A stretch of DNA of 5,013 nucleotides from Candidatus Eiseniibacteriota bacterium (GCA_005893185.1 VBOS01000100.1:1-5013), one strand, 5' to 3'; positions 1-5,013 are shown, counted from the stretch's first letter. Made by a program: numbers and translations. The notes: generated by a model from the letters alone, not told the origin.

Positions 1-1157
1 CCAACCTCCAGGCGGTCTTCCAGCACGCGCTCCTCTTTCCCGTGCTCGAGCAGGTCGGGGCCCTCGCGGTTTCGCTCATCATCTGGTACGGAGGCCGGCA
101 GGTGATGTGGACCGGGATCACCCTGGGGACGCTGGTCGCCTTCATCCAGTACACGCAGCGTTTCTTCCGCCCGATCTCGGACCTCAGCGAGAAGTACACG
201 ATCCTGCAGCAGGCGATGGCCTCCGCCGAGCGCATCTTCGGCCTGCTCGACACGCCGGCGGACCCGACGAGCCCCGTCGTGGCTGAGACGCATGCGCAGC
301 GTGATGGCCGCCCCCGCTTCCCGCTGACGCGTTCGTTCGAGGGCCGCATCGAGTTCGACCGGGTGTGGTTCGCCTATCGTGAGCCCCACTGGGTGGTCGA
401 GGACGTCTCGTTCACGGTCGAGCCCGGCGAGAAGGTGGCGATCGTGGGCGCGACCGGCGCAGGCAAGACCACGCTCATCCACCTGCTGCTCCGCTTCTAC
501 GCGGCGCAGCGCGGCGTGATCCGCGTGGACGGCCAGCCCCTTCGCGACGACGATGCAGCGTGGCTCCGCCGTCATACCGGCCTCGTGATGCAGGACGTGT
601 TCCTCTTCTCCGGCACCGTCGAGAGCAACCTGCGCCTGGGCGACGGCGCGCTGTCGCGTGAGCAGCTCGAGCGCGCAGCGCGCGAAGTGCACGCCCACGA
701 GTTCATCGAGCGCCTGCCGGGCGGCTACGACGCAGCGGTGCGGGAGCGTGGCGCCACGCTCTCATCCGGGCAGAAGCAACTCCTGGCGTTCGCGCGCGCC
801 CTGGCGCGCAGCCCACGGCTCCTCATCCTCGACGAGGCCACATCATCGGTCGACACGCTCACCGAAAGCCTCATCCAGGACGCGCTGCGGCGGCTCATGC
901 GGGGCCGCACCTGTCTCGTGATCGCGCACCGTCTCTCGACCATCCAGGACGTGGATCGCATCGTCGTGCTCCACCGCGGGCGCGTGCGCGAGACGGGCAC
1001 CCACGCGGAGCTGCTCGCGCTCAAGGGCATCTACTCGCGGCTCTACGAGCTTCAATACCTGGGGGCGCGGCACGCGCGGCCGGCCGATCCCAAGATCTGG
1101 ACGCCGGAGGACGTGGACGAGCCGCGAATCCTTGACAAAGACCTGAACCTGGCCTAA
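1..1157 (+). CDS. ABC exporter half-transporter, fused TMD-NBD (5'-truncated by window edge)
   Basis: The frame is open from nt 3 and gives 384 visible residues; the N-terminal membrane part lies outside the window, so the GTG at 42 is an internal codon and not the start. The visible part begins with the last two membrane helices of a type IV (MsbA/LmrCD-like) exporter, roughly nt 30-115 and 115-180, followed by a linker and a complete nucleotide-binding domain. Motifs seen: A-loop Tyr (375-377), Walker A GATGAGKT (447-470), Q-loop Gln (591-593), signature LSSGQ (759-773), Walker B LLILD (819-833) followed by the catalytic Glu (834-836), D-loop SSVD, and H-loop His (927-929). All catalytic residues are present, so the ATPase site looks competent. 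The signature is LSSGQ rather than LSGGQ, a variant I associate with YheH/YheI- and LmrCD-like exporters, which often work as heterodimers; a partner gene just upstream is plausible but unseen. The roughly 38-residue tail after the NBD is polar. Substrate is unknown; it probably exports a lipid, drug or peptide across the inner membrane. Confidence 0.93.
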   Translation, partial: NLQAVFQHALLFPVLEQVGALAVSLIIWYGGRQVMWTGITLGTLVAFIQYTQRFFRPISDLSEKYTILQQAMASAERIFGLLDTPADPTSPVVAETHAQRDGRPRFPLTRSFEGRIEFDRVWFAYREPHWVVEDVSFTVEPGEKVAIVGATGAGKTTLIHLLLRFYAAQRGVIRVDGQPLRDDDAAWLRRHTGLVMQDVFLFSGTVESNLRLGDGALSREQLERAAREVHAHEFIERLPGGYDAAVRERGATLSSGQKQLLAFARALARSPRLLILDEATSSVDTLTESLIQDALRRLMRGRTCLVIAHRLSTIQDVDRIVVLHRGRVRETGTHAELLALKGIYSRLYELQYLGARHARPADPKIWTPEDVDEPRILDKDLNLA

Positions 1158-1160
1158 TCT
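1132..1160 (+). promoter_or_regulatory. Candidate sigma-70-type promoter for the XRE-cupin gene
   Basis: A perfect -35 hexamer TTGACA (1132-1137) is followed by exactly 17 nt and then TAATCT (1155-1160), which keeps the three most conserved -10 positions (T1, A2, T6). It overlaps the last codons and the stop of the ABC exporter gene. Predicted transcription would start near 1167, leaving a 5' leader of about 37 nt before the TTG start at 1204. The consensus -35 stands out in such G+C-rich DNA. Promoter activity itself is inference. Confidence 0.55.
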
Positions 1161-1193
1161 CAATGGTCGTCATTCGCATCGGCCGCGCCCGCG

Positions 1194-1203
1194 GGAGGTC
1201 CCC
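1194..1203 (+). promoter_or_regulatory. Ribosome binding site that fixes the TTG start of the regulator
   Basis: GGAGG (1194-1198) lies 5 nt before TTG 1204. There is no in-frame ATG or GTG between the ABC stop codon and this TTG, so the Shine-Dalgarno sequence decides the start. It overlaps the end of an 8-nt perfect palindrome CCCGCGGG (1188-1195), which could in principle affect access to the site. Confidence 0.7.
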
Positions 1204-1815
1204 TTGCTTCTCGGCAGGAAAATCCGCGATCTGCGGCTCCGGCGGGGGCTTACCGTTCAGCAGCTCGCTGCGGCGGGCGGGCTCTCGAAGGGCTTCATCA
1301 GCCAGGTGGAAAACGGGCGGACCTCGCCTTCGCTCGCCACGCTGCGCGACCTGGCCTTCGCGCTGCAGACCTCTGTGGCCTACCTGGTCGTGGAGGAGGA
1401 GCAGGCGCTCCACGTCGTGCGGGTCCGGGAGCGTCCGCGCGTCCACGTCGGCGGGAACACCTCCAAGGTCGAGGTGCTGTCGGCCCAGCCCAAGCGCAAC
1501 CTCGAGATGATGCTGGCCGAGCTTCCGCCCGGCATGTCGGCGGGCGACAAGCGCCACTATCACCATGGCGAGGAGTGCATGCTTTGCCTCGAAGGCCGCG
1601 TGAGCGTTGTGTGCGGAGAGCATCGCCTGGTTCTGGAGACCGGGGATTCCTGCCACTACGATGGGCGCCTCCCCCACGCGGTCGAGAACTGCGGGTCGGA
1701 AGTTGCGCGGGTGCTGATCGCGATCACGCCCGCAGCGTTCGAGCCCATCATCCGCGTGCGTGAGCCGAAGGTGGCCCGCCCCTCGGCACCGCTGGAGGCC
1801 GAAACGATCGCCTGA
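1204..1815 (+). CDS. XRE-family transcriptional regulator with C-terminal cupin sensor domain
   Basis: A 203-aa cytoplasmic DNA-binding protein. Residues about 5-62 form an XRE/Cro-type helix-turn-helix (KIRDLRLRRGLTVQQLA, then SKGFISQVENGRTSPSL, the recognition helix lying near residues 28-37). Residues about 100-176 form a single cupin barrel. Cupin motif 1 has H118-x-H120-x3-E124-x6-G131 and motif 2 has P157-H158-x3-N162, so the usual metal-ligand set (two His, Glu, third His) is present. Proteins of this architecture (PuuR is a studied example) usually repress neighbouring genes and respond to a small molecule bound in the cupin; the ligand here is unknown. Five cysteines (125, 128, 137, 150, 163) all lie in the cupin, which is unusual. 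The TTG start is supported by GGAGG at 1194-1198. The gene follows the ABC exporter by 46 nt and precedes an MFS transporter by 77 nt in the same direction, so the transporter is its most likely target, possibly with autoregulation. Confidence 0.92.
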   Translation: MLLGRKIRDLRLRRGLTVQQLAAAGGLSKGFISQVENGRTSPSLATLRDLAFALQTSVAYLVVEEEQALHVVRVRERPRVHVGGNTSKVEVLSAQPKRNLEMMLAELPPGMSAGDKRHYHHGEECMLCLEGRVSVVCGEHRLVLETGDSCHYDGRLPHAVENCGSEVARVLIAITPAAFEPIIRVREPKVARPSAPLEAETIA

Positions 1816-1851
1816 AGCCACGGCAGGCACCGACACCCCGATTGCGTCGCC

Positions 1852-1878
1852 CGCGGCGGCTCCCTAAGAGCCGCCGTG
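1852..1878 (+). repeat. Strong intergenic hairpin between regulator and MFS gene
   Basis: A perfect 9-bp inverted repeat CGGCGGCTC (1854-1862) and GAGCCGCCG (1868-1876) encloses the 5-nt loop CCTAA. One G-U and one C-G pair extend the stem to about 11 bp (1852-1878). No T-run follows, so it does not look like a classical intrinsic terminator. It ends 6 nt before the GGAG ribosome site of the MFS gene. It could be an RNA hairpin that limits read-through or translation, or a DNA operator; the sequence cannot tell these apart. Confidence 0.6.
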
Positions 1879-1884
1879 AGCATT

Positions 1885-1892
1885 GGAGCCCG
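1885..1892 (+). promoter_or_regulatory. Ribosome binding site that decides the MFS start
   Basis: GGAG (1885-1888) sits 4 nt before ATG 1893. A longer in-frame alternative from TTG 1842 would add 17 basic residues, has no Shine-Dalgarno sequence and would place the 1852-1878 hairpin inside coding sequence, so ATG 1893 is preferred. Confidence 0.6.
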
Positions 1893-3191
1893 ATGAGCCC
1901 TCTCGCCCGCGCACTGGACGACTTCCGCGCCGCCGCCCGCGCGTTCTCGCGCCCGGCGCGGCTCTACCTGCTGTCGGAGTTCCTGGCCTGGACCGGGCAC
2001 GGCATCATGTCGGTGCTCTACAACCTCTACCTCGTGGAGGGCGGCTACCAGGAGTCGTTCGTGGGCACGGCGGTCTCGGTCGTGGCGCTTGGCCTCGCGC
2101 TCACGGCGCTCCCTGCCGGCGTGCTCGCAGAGCGCTGGGGTAGGCGGCGCTGCCTGGTGCTGGGCGCCGTCCTGGACGGCGCGGGCTTCGTGGTGCGCGC
2201 GAGCGTGCTCGCACCCGCTCCGATTCTCGCCGCCAGCTTCGTGGCGGGCGCGGGGCAGGCCATGCTCGCGATCGCGGCGGCGCCCTTCATCACCGAGCAC
2301 TCGACGGCGCGGGAGCGCACGCATCTCTTCAGCGCGTTCTTCGCATCCGCCCTGCTCGCAGGCGTCGCCGGCAGCGCGCTCGGCGGATGGCTCCCGCGCG
2401 TCGCGATGGCGCTGCCGCACGCTGCGCGGCCCGACCTGCTGCACGCCTACCGCGCGGTGCTGCTCCTGGGCGCAGCCTTCTGCTGGAGCGCGGCGCTGCC
2501 GCTGCTCCGGCTCCGCGGCCTGGTCGAAACACCGCTCCAGCGCGCCGACGAGCCGGTCCCCCCGGACGCGGCGCGGCGGCTGTTCCCGATCGCGCTCAAC
2601 GCGGCGCTGATCGGCTCCGGCGCCGGGCTCGTGATCCCGTTCATGAATCTCTACTTCAAGAGCCGGTTTCGCTGCTCCAGCGGGCAGATCGGGCTCTTCT
2701 TCTCGCTCGCCCAGGTCCTCACAGCCCTCGCCGCCCTGCTCGGCCCGGCGGTCGCGCGACGCTTCGGAAAGATGCGAACCGCCGTCGTGTCCGAGCTCCT
2801 CTCGCTGCCCTTTCTGGTGACGCTCGGCGCCGAATCCCACCTCGGGATCGCGGTCGTGGCCTTCTGGCTGCGCGCCACGCTCATGCAGGCCTCCACTCCG
2901 CTGCTCCAGACCTTCATCATGGAGGCGCTGCCGTCGGGCCTGCGCGCGCGCGCAACGAGCGTCATGAACCTGCTCTGGAACGTGGGCTGGGCGGTCAGCG
3001 CGACGCTCGCCGGGCTCATCATCCAGAGGTTCGGCTACGCCGTGCCGTTCTACTTCACGGCGGCGTTGTACGCGACAGCAGCCTCCACGTTCTACCTCGC
3101 GTTCCGGCGCACGCCCGAGATCCCGGCCGCGCCGCGTCTCTCGGAGGAGACCAAGGGCCAGCGCGGCGAAGGGCCGCTGCTGACCGAGTAG
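1893..3191 (+). CDS. Major facilitator superfamily (MFS) transporter, 12-TM type
   Basis: A 432-aa inner-membrane protein, the usual MFS length. A short polar N-terminus is followed by about six hydrophobic helices (the first near residues 24-47, the second near 56-79), a central polar loop (about 206-229), about six more helices, and a polar tail of about 30 residues. MFS motif A is clear between helices 2 and 3: G76-VLAERWGRR-R86. The pattern recurs in the second half, G284-PAVARRFGKM-R295. A further pair, NLYL (44-47) and NLYF (252-255), precedes each copy by the same 32 residues, which shows the internal duplication of the fold directly. MFS proteins move small solutes by proton-coupled or facilitated transport; many with this layout are exporters, but substrate and direction cannot be read here. 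It lies 77 nt downstream of an XRE-cupin regulator on the same strand, which suggests local control. The start at ATG 1893 is chosen from the nearby GGAG. Confidence 0.93.
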   Translation: MSPLARALDDFRAAARAFSRPARLYLLSEFLAWTGHGIMSVLYNLYLVEGGYQESFVGTAVSVVALGLALTALPAGVLAERWGRRRCLVLGAVLDGAGFVVRASVLAPAPILAASFVAGAGQAMLAIAAAPFITEHSTARERTHLFSAFFASALLAGVAGSALGGWLPRVAMALPHAARPDLLHAYRAVLLLGAAFCWSAALPLLRLRGLVETPLQRADEPVPPDAARRLFPIALNAALIGSGAGLVIPFMNLYFKSRFRCSSGQIGLFFSLAQVLTALAALLGPAVARRFGKMRTAVVSELLSLPFLVTLGAESHLGIAVVAFWLRATLMQASTPLLQTFIMEALPSGLRARATSVMNLLWNVGWAVSATLAGLIIQRFGYAVPFYFTAALYATAASTFYLAFRRTPEIPAAPRLSEETKGQRGEGPLLTE

Positions 3192-3202
3192 CGCGCGTCG
3201 AA

Positions 3203-3232
3203 CGGGAGAAAAACCCACTTCCGAAACTCCCG
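3203..3232 (+). terminator. Inverted repeat after the MFS gene, possible transcript end
   Basis: CGGGAG (3203-3208) and CTCCCG (3227-3232) pair around an 18-nt A/C-rich loop, beginning 12 nt after the MFS stop codon. The stem is only 6 bp and has no following T-run, so it would be a weak or factor-dependent terminator at best. The same two hexamers recur at 3721-3747. Confidence 0.3.
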
Positions 3233-3249
3233 CGAAGCGCCGACAACTC

Positions 3250-3278
3250 TTGCGTCGCAGCCTGCCCCGGACTACGTT
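3250..3278 (+). promoter_or_regulatory. Weak candidate promoter for the small membrane-anchored protein
   Basis: TTGCGT (3250-3255), 17 nt, then TACGTT (3273-3278) lies 43 nt before the ATG at 3321. Each hexamer matches consensus at only three of six positions, but spacing is ideal and the most conserved positions are kept. A small hairpin, CCGGC (3287-3291), AGGAT loop, GCCGG (3297-3301), lies between it and the ribosome site. The 129-nt gap from the MFS gene makes a separate promoter likely, but this exact site is uncertain. Confidence 0.25.
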
Positions 3279-3320
3279 CGGCCGGACCGGCAGGATGCCG
3301 GAACCCCCGTGGAGGGAACC

Positions 3321-3695
3321 ATGCAGCGGCTGATCGTTTTCCTGCTGTTCGCCCTGGCCGCCTGGTTCGGCTGGAAGCACTGGCCCGACCTCGTGCGCCA
3401 CACTCCGGGCCACGAAGCAGTTGTCGTCAACGCCACCGGGCTGACCATGGAGCGCGTCCGCCTCACCGTGGACGGCCAGACCTTCGTCAAGGAGGAGCTT
3501 CCCAACGAGCAGAAGGCCGTCTTCCCGTTCAAGGTGGCGAACGATGCGGCGTTTCAGCTCGAGTGGGAGTACAAGGAGAAGATGGGCGAGATGCGCTGGC
3601 GCGGGGGCATGGTGCCGAGGGGCCCCATGGTGCAGCGCCACACCATGCAGGTGGACGGCGACAACGGCGTGGTCTACACGGCGAACGTGAAGTAG
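3321..3695 (+). CDS. Small protein of unknown function with N-terminal membrane anchor
   Basis: A 124-aa protein that I do not recognise. Residues 4-18 (LIVFLLFALAAWFGW) form one hydrophobic helix after a single Arg, followed by Lys-His; no signal-peptidase or lipobox site is evident, so a membrane anchor is more likely than a cleaved signal. The rest (about 31-124) alternates polar and hydrophobic residues in short runs (HEAVVVNATG, RVRLTVDGQ, FQLEWEYKEK, MQVDGDNGVVYTANVK), as expected of a mostly beta domain facing the periplasm. A Trp/Gly/Pro-rich stretch RWRGGMVPRGPMVQRH (92-107) is the most distinctive segment. It has no cysteine and no obvious catalytic motif. GGAGG (3311-3315) lies 5 nt before ATG 3321 and overlaps an in-frame GTG at 3309, so ATG 3321 is the start. 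It stands alone, 129 nt after the MFS gene and convergent with the gene to its right. Codon use matches its neighbours and it reads as a real gene. Confidence 0.8.
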   Translation: MQRLIVFLLFALAAWFGWKHWPDLVRHTPGHEAVVVNATGLTMERVRLTVDGQTFVKEELPNEQKAVFPFKVANDAAFQLEWEYKEKMGEMRWRGGMVPRGPMVQRHTMQVDGDNGVVYTANVK

Positions 3696-3702
3696 CTTCC
3701 GT

Positions 3703-3747
3703 CGGCGCCCCCCGCGCCGCCGGGAGCCGGCCGCTCGGGATCTCCCG
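3703..3747. terminator. Convergent-gene gap with hairpins, possible bidirectional terminator
   Basis: The 57-nt gap between two convergent stop codons holds CGGCGC (3703-3708)/GCGCCG (3714-3719) with a 5-nt loop, and CGGGAG (3721-3726)/CTCCCG (3742-3747) with a 15-nt loop. A third stem, GAGC (3724-3727)/GCTC (3733-3736), competes with the second. There is no T-run on either strand, so any termination would be by stable G+C hairpin alone or with Rho. Confidence 0.35.
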
Positions 3748-3752
3748 CTCCC

Positions 3753-4235
3753 CTACTCCGCCTGGTCCAGGTAGACCTCTTCCTCGTCCGGCCGGTAGCC
3801 CAGGAGCTCGGTGTAGCGCCCCCAGTCGATCACGGTGCGCAGGAGCGCGTCCGAATCCTCCGCGGGCAGGTGCAGGGCGAAGATCTCGCGGAACGCGTCG
3901 GCGTCGGCGCGATGCTCCTCGCTGCGGTTGAGCGCTTCCACCACGGTGCGGAACAGCGGGATCTTCTTGAGCTGCACCTTGAGCAGCTTCTTTCGCTGGT
4001 TCACGCGCGCGCGCAGCAGCGCGCTTCCCGCGCCGGTCATGACCACGTCGGCGCCCGGCGTCACGACCAGCTCCAGCATCTCGGCGGCCTTGATGACCTT
4101 GAGGATCTCTCCGAACTCGTAATTGATGTCGCGGGCCAGCCGGAAGACGTCGTAGCGGCCGCCTGCGTCGTCGAGCACCTCGAGCAGACCGATGATCTTG
4201 CTGATGCCGACCTGGGGAATGGGATCGATGGCCAT
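3753..4235 (-). CDS. Stand-alone AAA-associated (AAA_assoc_C-like) domain protein
   Basis: A 160-aa soluble protein resembling the C-terminal AAA-associated domain (Pfam AAA_assoc_C) normally fused behind the ATPase of nitrate/sulfonate/taurine-type ABC importers. Seen here: an N-terminal PQVGISKIIGLLEVL helix, then GGRYDVFRLA (25-34), AAEMLELV (50-57) followed by a short hairpin and MTGAGSALL (66-74), a basic helix with QRKKLLKVQLKKIPLF (80-95), and the characteristic end TVIDWGRYTELLGY (134-147). The first third reads like a winged-helix fold. It has no Walker motifs and no membrane segment. It probably acts as a regulatory or partner module for an ABC ATPase encoded elsewhere; that is inference. 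The frame upstream of ATG 4235 closes at a TGA (4266-4268) with no other start codon, so it is not the visible tail of a longer fused ATPase. No clear Shine-Dalgarno precedes the ATG, which is a weakness. It converges on the small membrane-protein gene and follows a methyltransferase gene at 197 nt. Confidence 0.82.
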   Translation of the reverse strand: MAIDPIPQVGISKIIGLLEVLDDAGGRYDVFRLARDINYEFGEILKVIKAAEMLELVVTPGADVVMTGAGSALLRARVNQRKKLLKVQLKKIPLFRTVVEALNRSEEHRADADAFREIFALHLPAEDSDALLRTVIDWGRYTELLGYRPDEEEVYLDQAE

Positions 4236-4346
4236 GGCGGGCGCGCGTGGGACTACGCTACGAAGTCAGTGCGGGACGAGGGCACCAGCGGGAGGAGGCG
4301 GAGGGCCGGCGAGAGCGCGGCACCAGAAGTGGAACTCACGAACCGA

Positions 4347-4376
4347 AGGCTAGCATCCGTGTGAAGAAACGGTCAA
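4347..4376 (-). promoter_or_regulatory. Candidate promoter for the AAA-associated domain gene
   Basis: On the minus strand TTGACC (4376-4371) is followed by 18 nt and TAGCCT (4352-4347), keeping five of six -35 positions and T1, A2 and T6 of the -10. Transcription would begin near 4340, giving a G+C-rich leader of about 105 nt. It lies in the 197-nt gap after the methyltransferase stop. A short stem CGCG/CGCG with a 4-nt loop (4381-4392) sits just upstream and could close the methyltransferase transcript. The rest of the gap shows no gene. Confidence 0.4.
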
Positions 4377-4432
4377 CAGACGCGCCTCCGCGTGTTGTCG
4401 TCGAAGGGGTTGCGGGATTCCGGGGGGCGACC

Positions 4433-5013
4433 TCATTCGCTCGAAGGCGCCCTCGGATCGTGGCGCGGCCCGCCCCGGGAGTCGCGCCGCTCTTTCTTCC
4501 GCGCCACGACCAAGTGCGCCAGCACCTCGCGCGGGTCGAAGAGCAGCCGGTCGAGCCCCTCGAACACGACCTGCAGCACGACGTAGAGGATCCGCACCGG
4601 CAACTCGGTGATCACCCGCAGCGGGCCGCGGTTCACGCGGTTGAGCGCCGCGATCGCCGAGAGCCCGACGCGGCTCATCAGCCCGCCGATCGGGATGAAC
4701 TCGAGCGGCTCGAATCCCGCGCGCTCGAGAAGATGCGCGGCGCCGTAGCGCGTGAACCGAAAGTAGTCGTGCGGTTCGTCGTGGAGCGGGGCCATCTGCG
4801 TGAACTCGAGCAGCAGCATGCCGTCCGGTCGAAGCACGCGATGCGCCTCGGCGATCGGCTCGGCCGGCTCGCGCAGGTAGGTGAGCATCGAGAGCCCGAG
4901 CACGGTGTCGAACGACCCGGCGCGAAAGGGCAGAGCCTCGGCGCGCGCGTAGACGTCCGGCGGCCGCTGGCCGAGGAAGCGCGAGCTCGGGAGATCCACG
5001 CCCAGGTAGCGCT
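4433..5013 (-). CDS. SAM-dependent class I methyltransferase (N-terminus outside window)
   Basis: The frame is open to the right edge and gives 192 visible residues; the glycine-rich SAM-binding motif I lies beyond the edge, and the GTG at 4999 is internal (the reading RYLGVDLPSS continues through it). YLGVDL fits the end of beta-2 with its acidic SAM-ribose ligand. AEALPFRAGSFDTVLGLSML is the loop and beta-4 (motif II region), followed by EAHRVLRPDGMLLLEF (motif III), the pattern of the Methyltransf_11 family. PHDYFRFTRYGAAHLLERAGFE follows, a block common in methyltransferases of this type found near sugar- and lipid-modifying genes. The C-terminal part carries a hydrophobic helix (VRILYVVLQVVFEGL) and a very basic-acidic tail, hinting at membrane association. 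The methyl acceptor is unknown. The gene is on the minus strand, upstream of the AAA-associated domain gene; the 197-nt gap with its own candidate promoter argues against tight coupling. Confidence 0.88.
   Translation of the reverse strand, partial: RYLGVDLPSSRFLGQRPPDVYARAEALPFRAGSFDTVLGLSMLTYLREPAEPIAEAHRVLRPDGMLLLEFTQMAPLHDEPHDYFRFTRYGAAHLLERAGFEPLEFIPIGGLMSRVGLSAIAALNRVNRGPLRVITELPVRILYVVLQVVFEGLDRLLFDPREVLAHLVVARKKERRDSRGGPRHDPRAPSSE

Noticed and set aside
1163..1510. A 115-codon frame starting at ATG 1163 just before the regulator
   Set aside because: Ser/Arg-rich, overlaps the regulator in another frame, and has no ribosome site.
1021..1836. A 271-codon minus-strand frame opposite the XRE-cupin gene
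   Set aside because: Low-complexity composition, and the plus strand has unmistakable HTH and cupin motifs.
1842..1892. TTG 1842 as the start of the MFS gene
   Set aside because: No ribosome site, would place the hairpin in coding sequence, and adds a basic extension not typical of MFS proteins.
1656..3641. A 661-codon open frame on the minus strand, opposite the MFS gene
   Set aside because: Its protein is an Arg/Glu/His/Gly-rich mixture without domains and spans two intergenic gaps. The plus-strand frame over the same DNA gives a clear 12-TM MFS protein. It is an effect of high G+C.
2387..3931. A 514-codon plus-strand frame overlapping the MFS and small genes
   Set aside because: Arg/Ala/Pro-rich shadow of the MFS frame that runs through three other genes and across strands; no recognisable domain.
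3870..4364. A plus-strand 164-codon frame opposite the AAA-associated domain gene
   Set aside because: His/Leu/Asp-rich antisense shadow; the minus strand encodes a recognisable domain with conserved ending.
3753..4432. A broken nitrate/taurine-type ABC ATPase whose C-terminal domain alone survives
   Set aside because: The 197 nt upstream contain no Walker B, signature or H-loop remnant that I can see, and the domain gene has its own start and candidate promoter.

Overview
The window is G+C-rich throughout, by eye, with coding strands dominated by G/C-ending codons. It shows ordinary bacterial gene organisation. The gene content (an MsbA-like ABC exporter half, an XRE-cupin regulator, an MFS transporter, a membrane-anchored small protein, a lone AAA-associated domain protein and a class I methyltransferase) fits a high-GC Gram-negative-type bacterium such as a Myxococcota/Desulfobacterota-like or related lineage. 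That placement is inference; no RNA gene or marker protein here fixes the taxonomy.

Left part, plus strand: the 3' portion of an ABC exporter half-transporter (TMD end plus a complete NBD) runs in from the left edge to 1157. It is followed after 46 nt by an XRE-family HTH regulator with a C-terminal cupin sensor domain (1204-1815, TTG start behind a strong GGAGG). A near-consensus sigma-70-type promoter (TTGACA, 17 nt, TAATCT) sits across the stop codon of the ABC gene, so the regulator probably has its own promoter. After a 77-nt gap holding a strong 9-11 bp hairpin comes a 12-TM MFS transporter (1893-3191). The likely unit is a regulator plus the transporter beside it, possibly a small-molecule-responsive efflux pair; the substrate cannot be read from the sequence.

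Middle: a separate small gene (3321-3695, plus strand) encodes a 124-aa protein with one N-terminal membrane helix and a probably beta-rich outer domain of unknown function. It is flanked on both sides by CGGGAG/CTCCCG inverted repeats and ends convergently against the minus-strand genes.

Right part, minus strand: a 160-aa stand-alone protein resembling the C-terminal AAA-associated domain normally fused to nitrate/sulfonate/taurine-type ABC ATPases (3753-4235), preceded by a candidate promoter. Upstream of it lies the C-terminal part of a SAM-dependent class I methyltransferase that runs off the right edge (4433-5013).

I see no CRISPR array, insertion sequence, tRNA/rRNA, phage gene or toxin-antitoxin pair. 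The region looks like ordinary chromosome with a few moderately interesting points (lone AAA-associated domain, cysteine-rich metal-type cupin regulator, intergenic hairpins), rather than a clear novel system.
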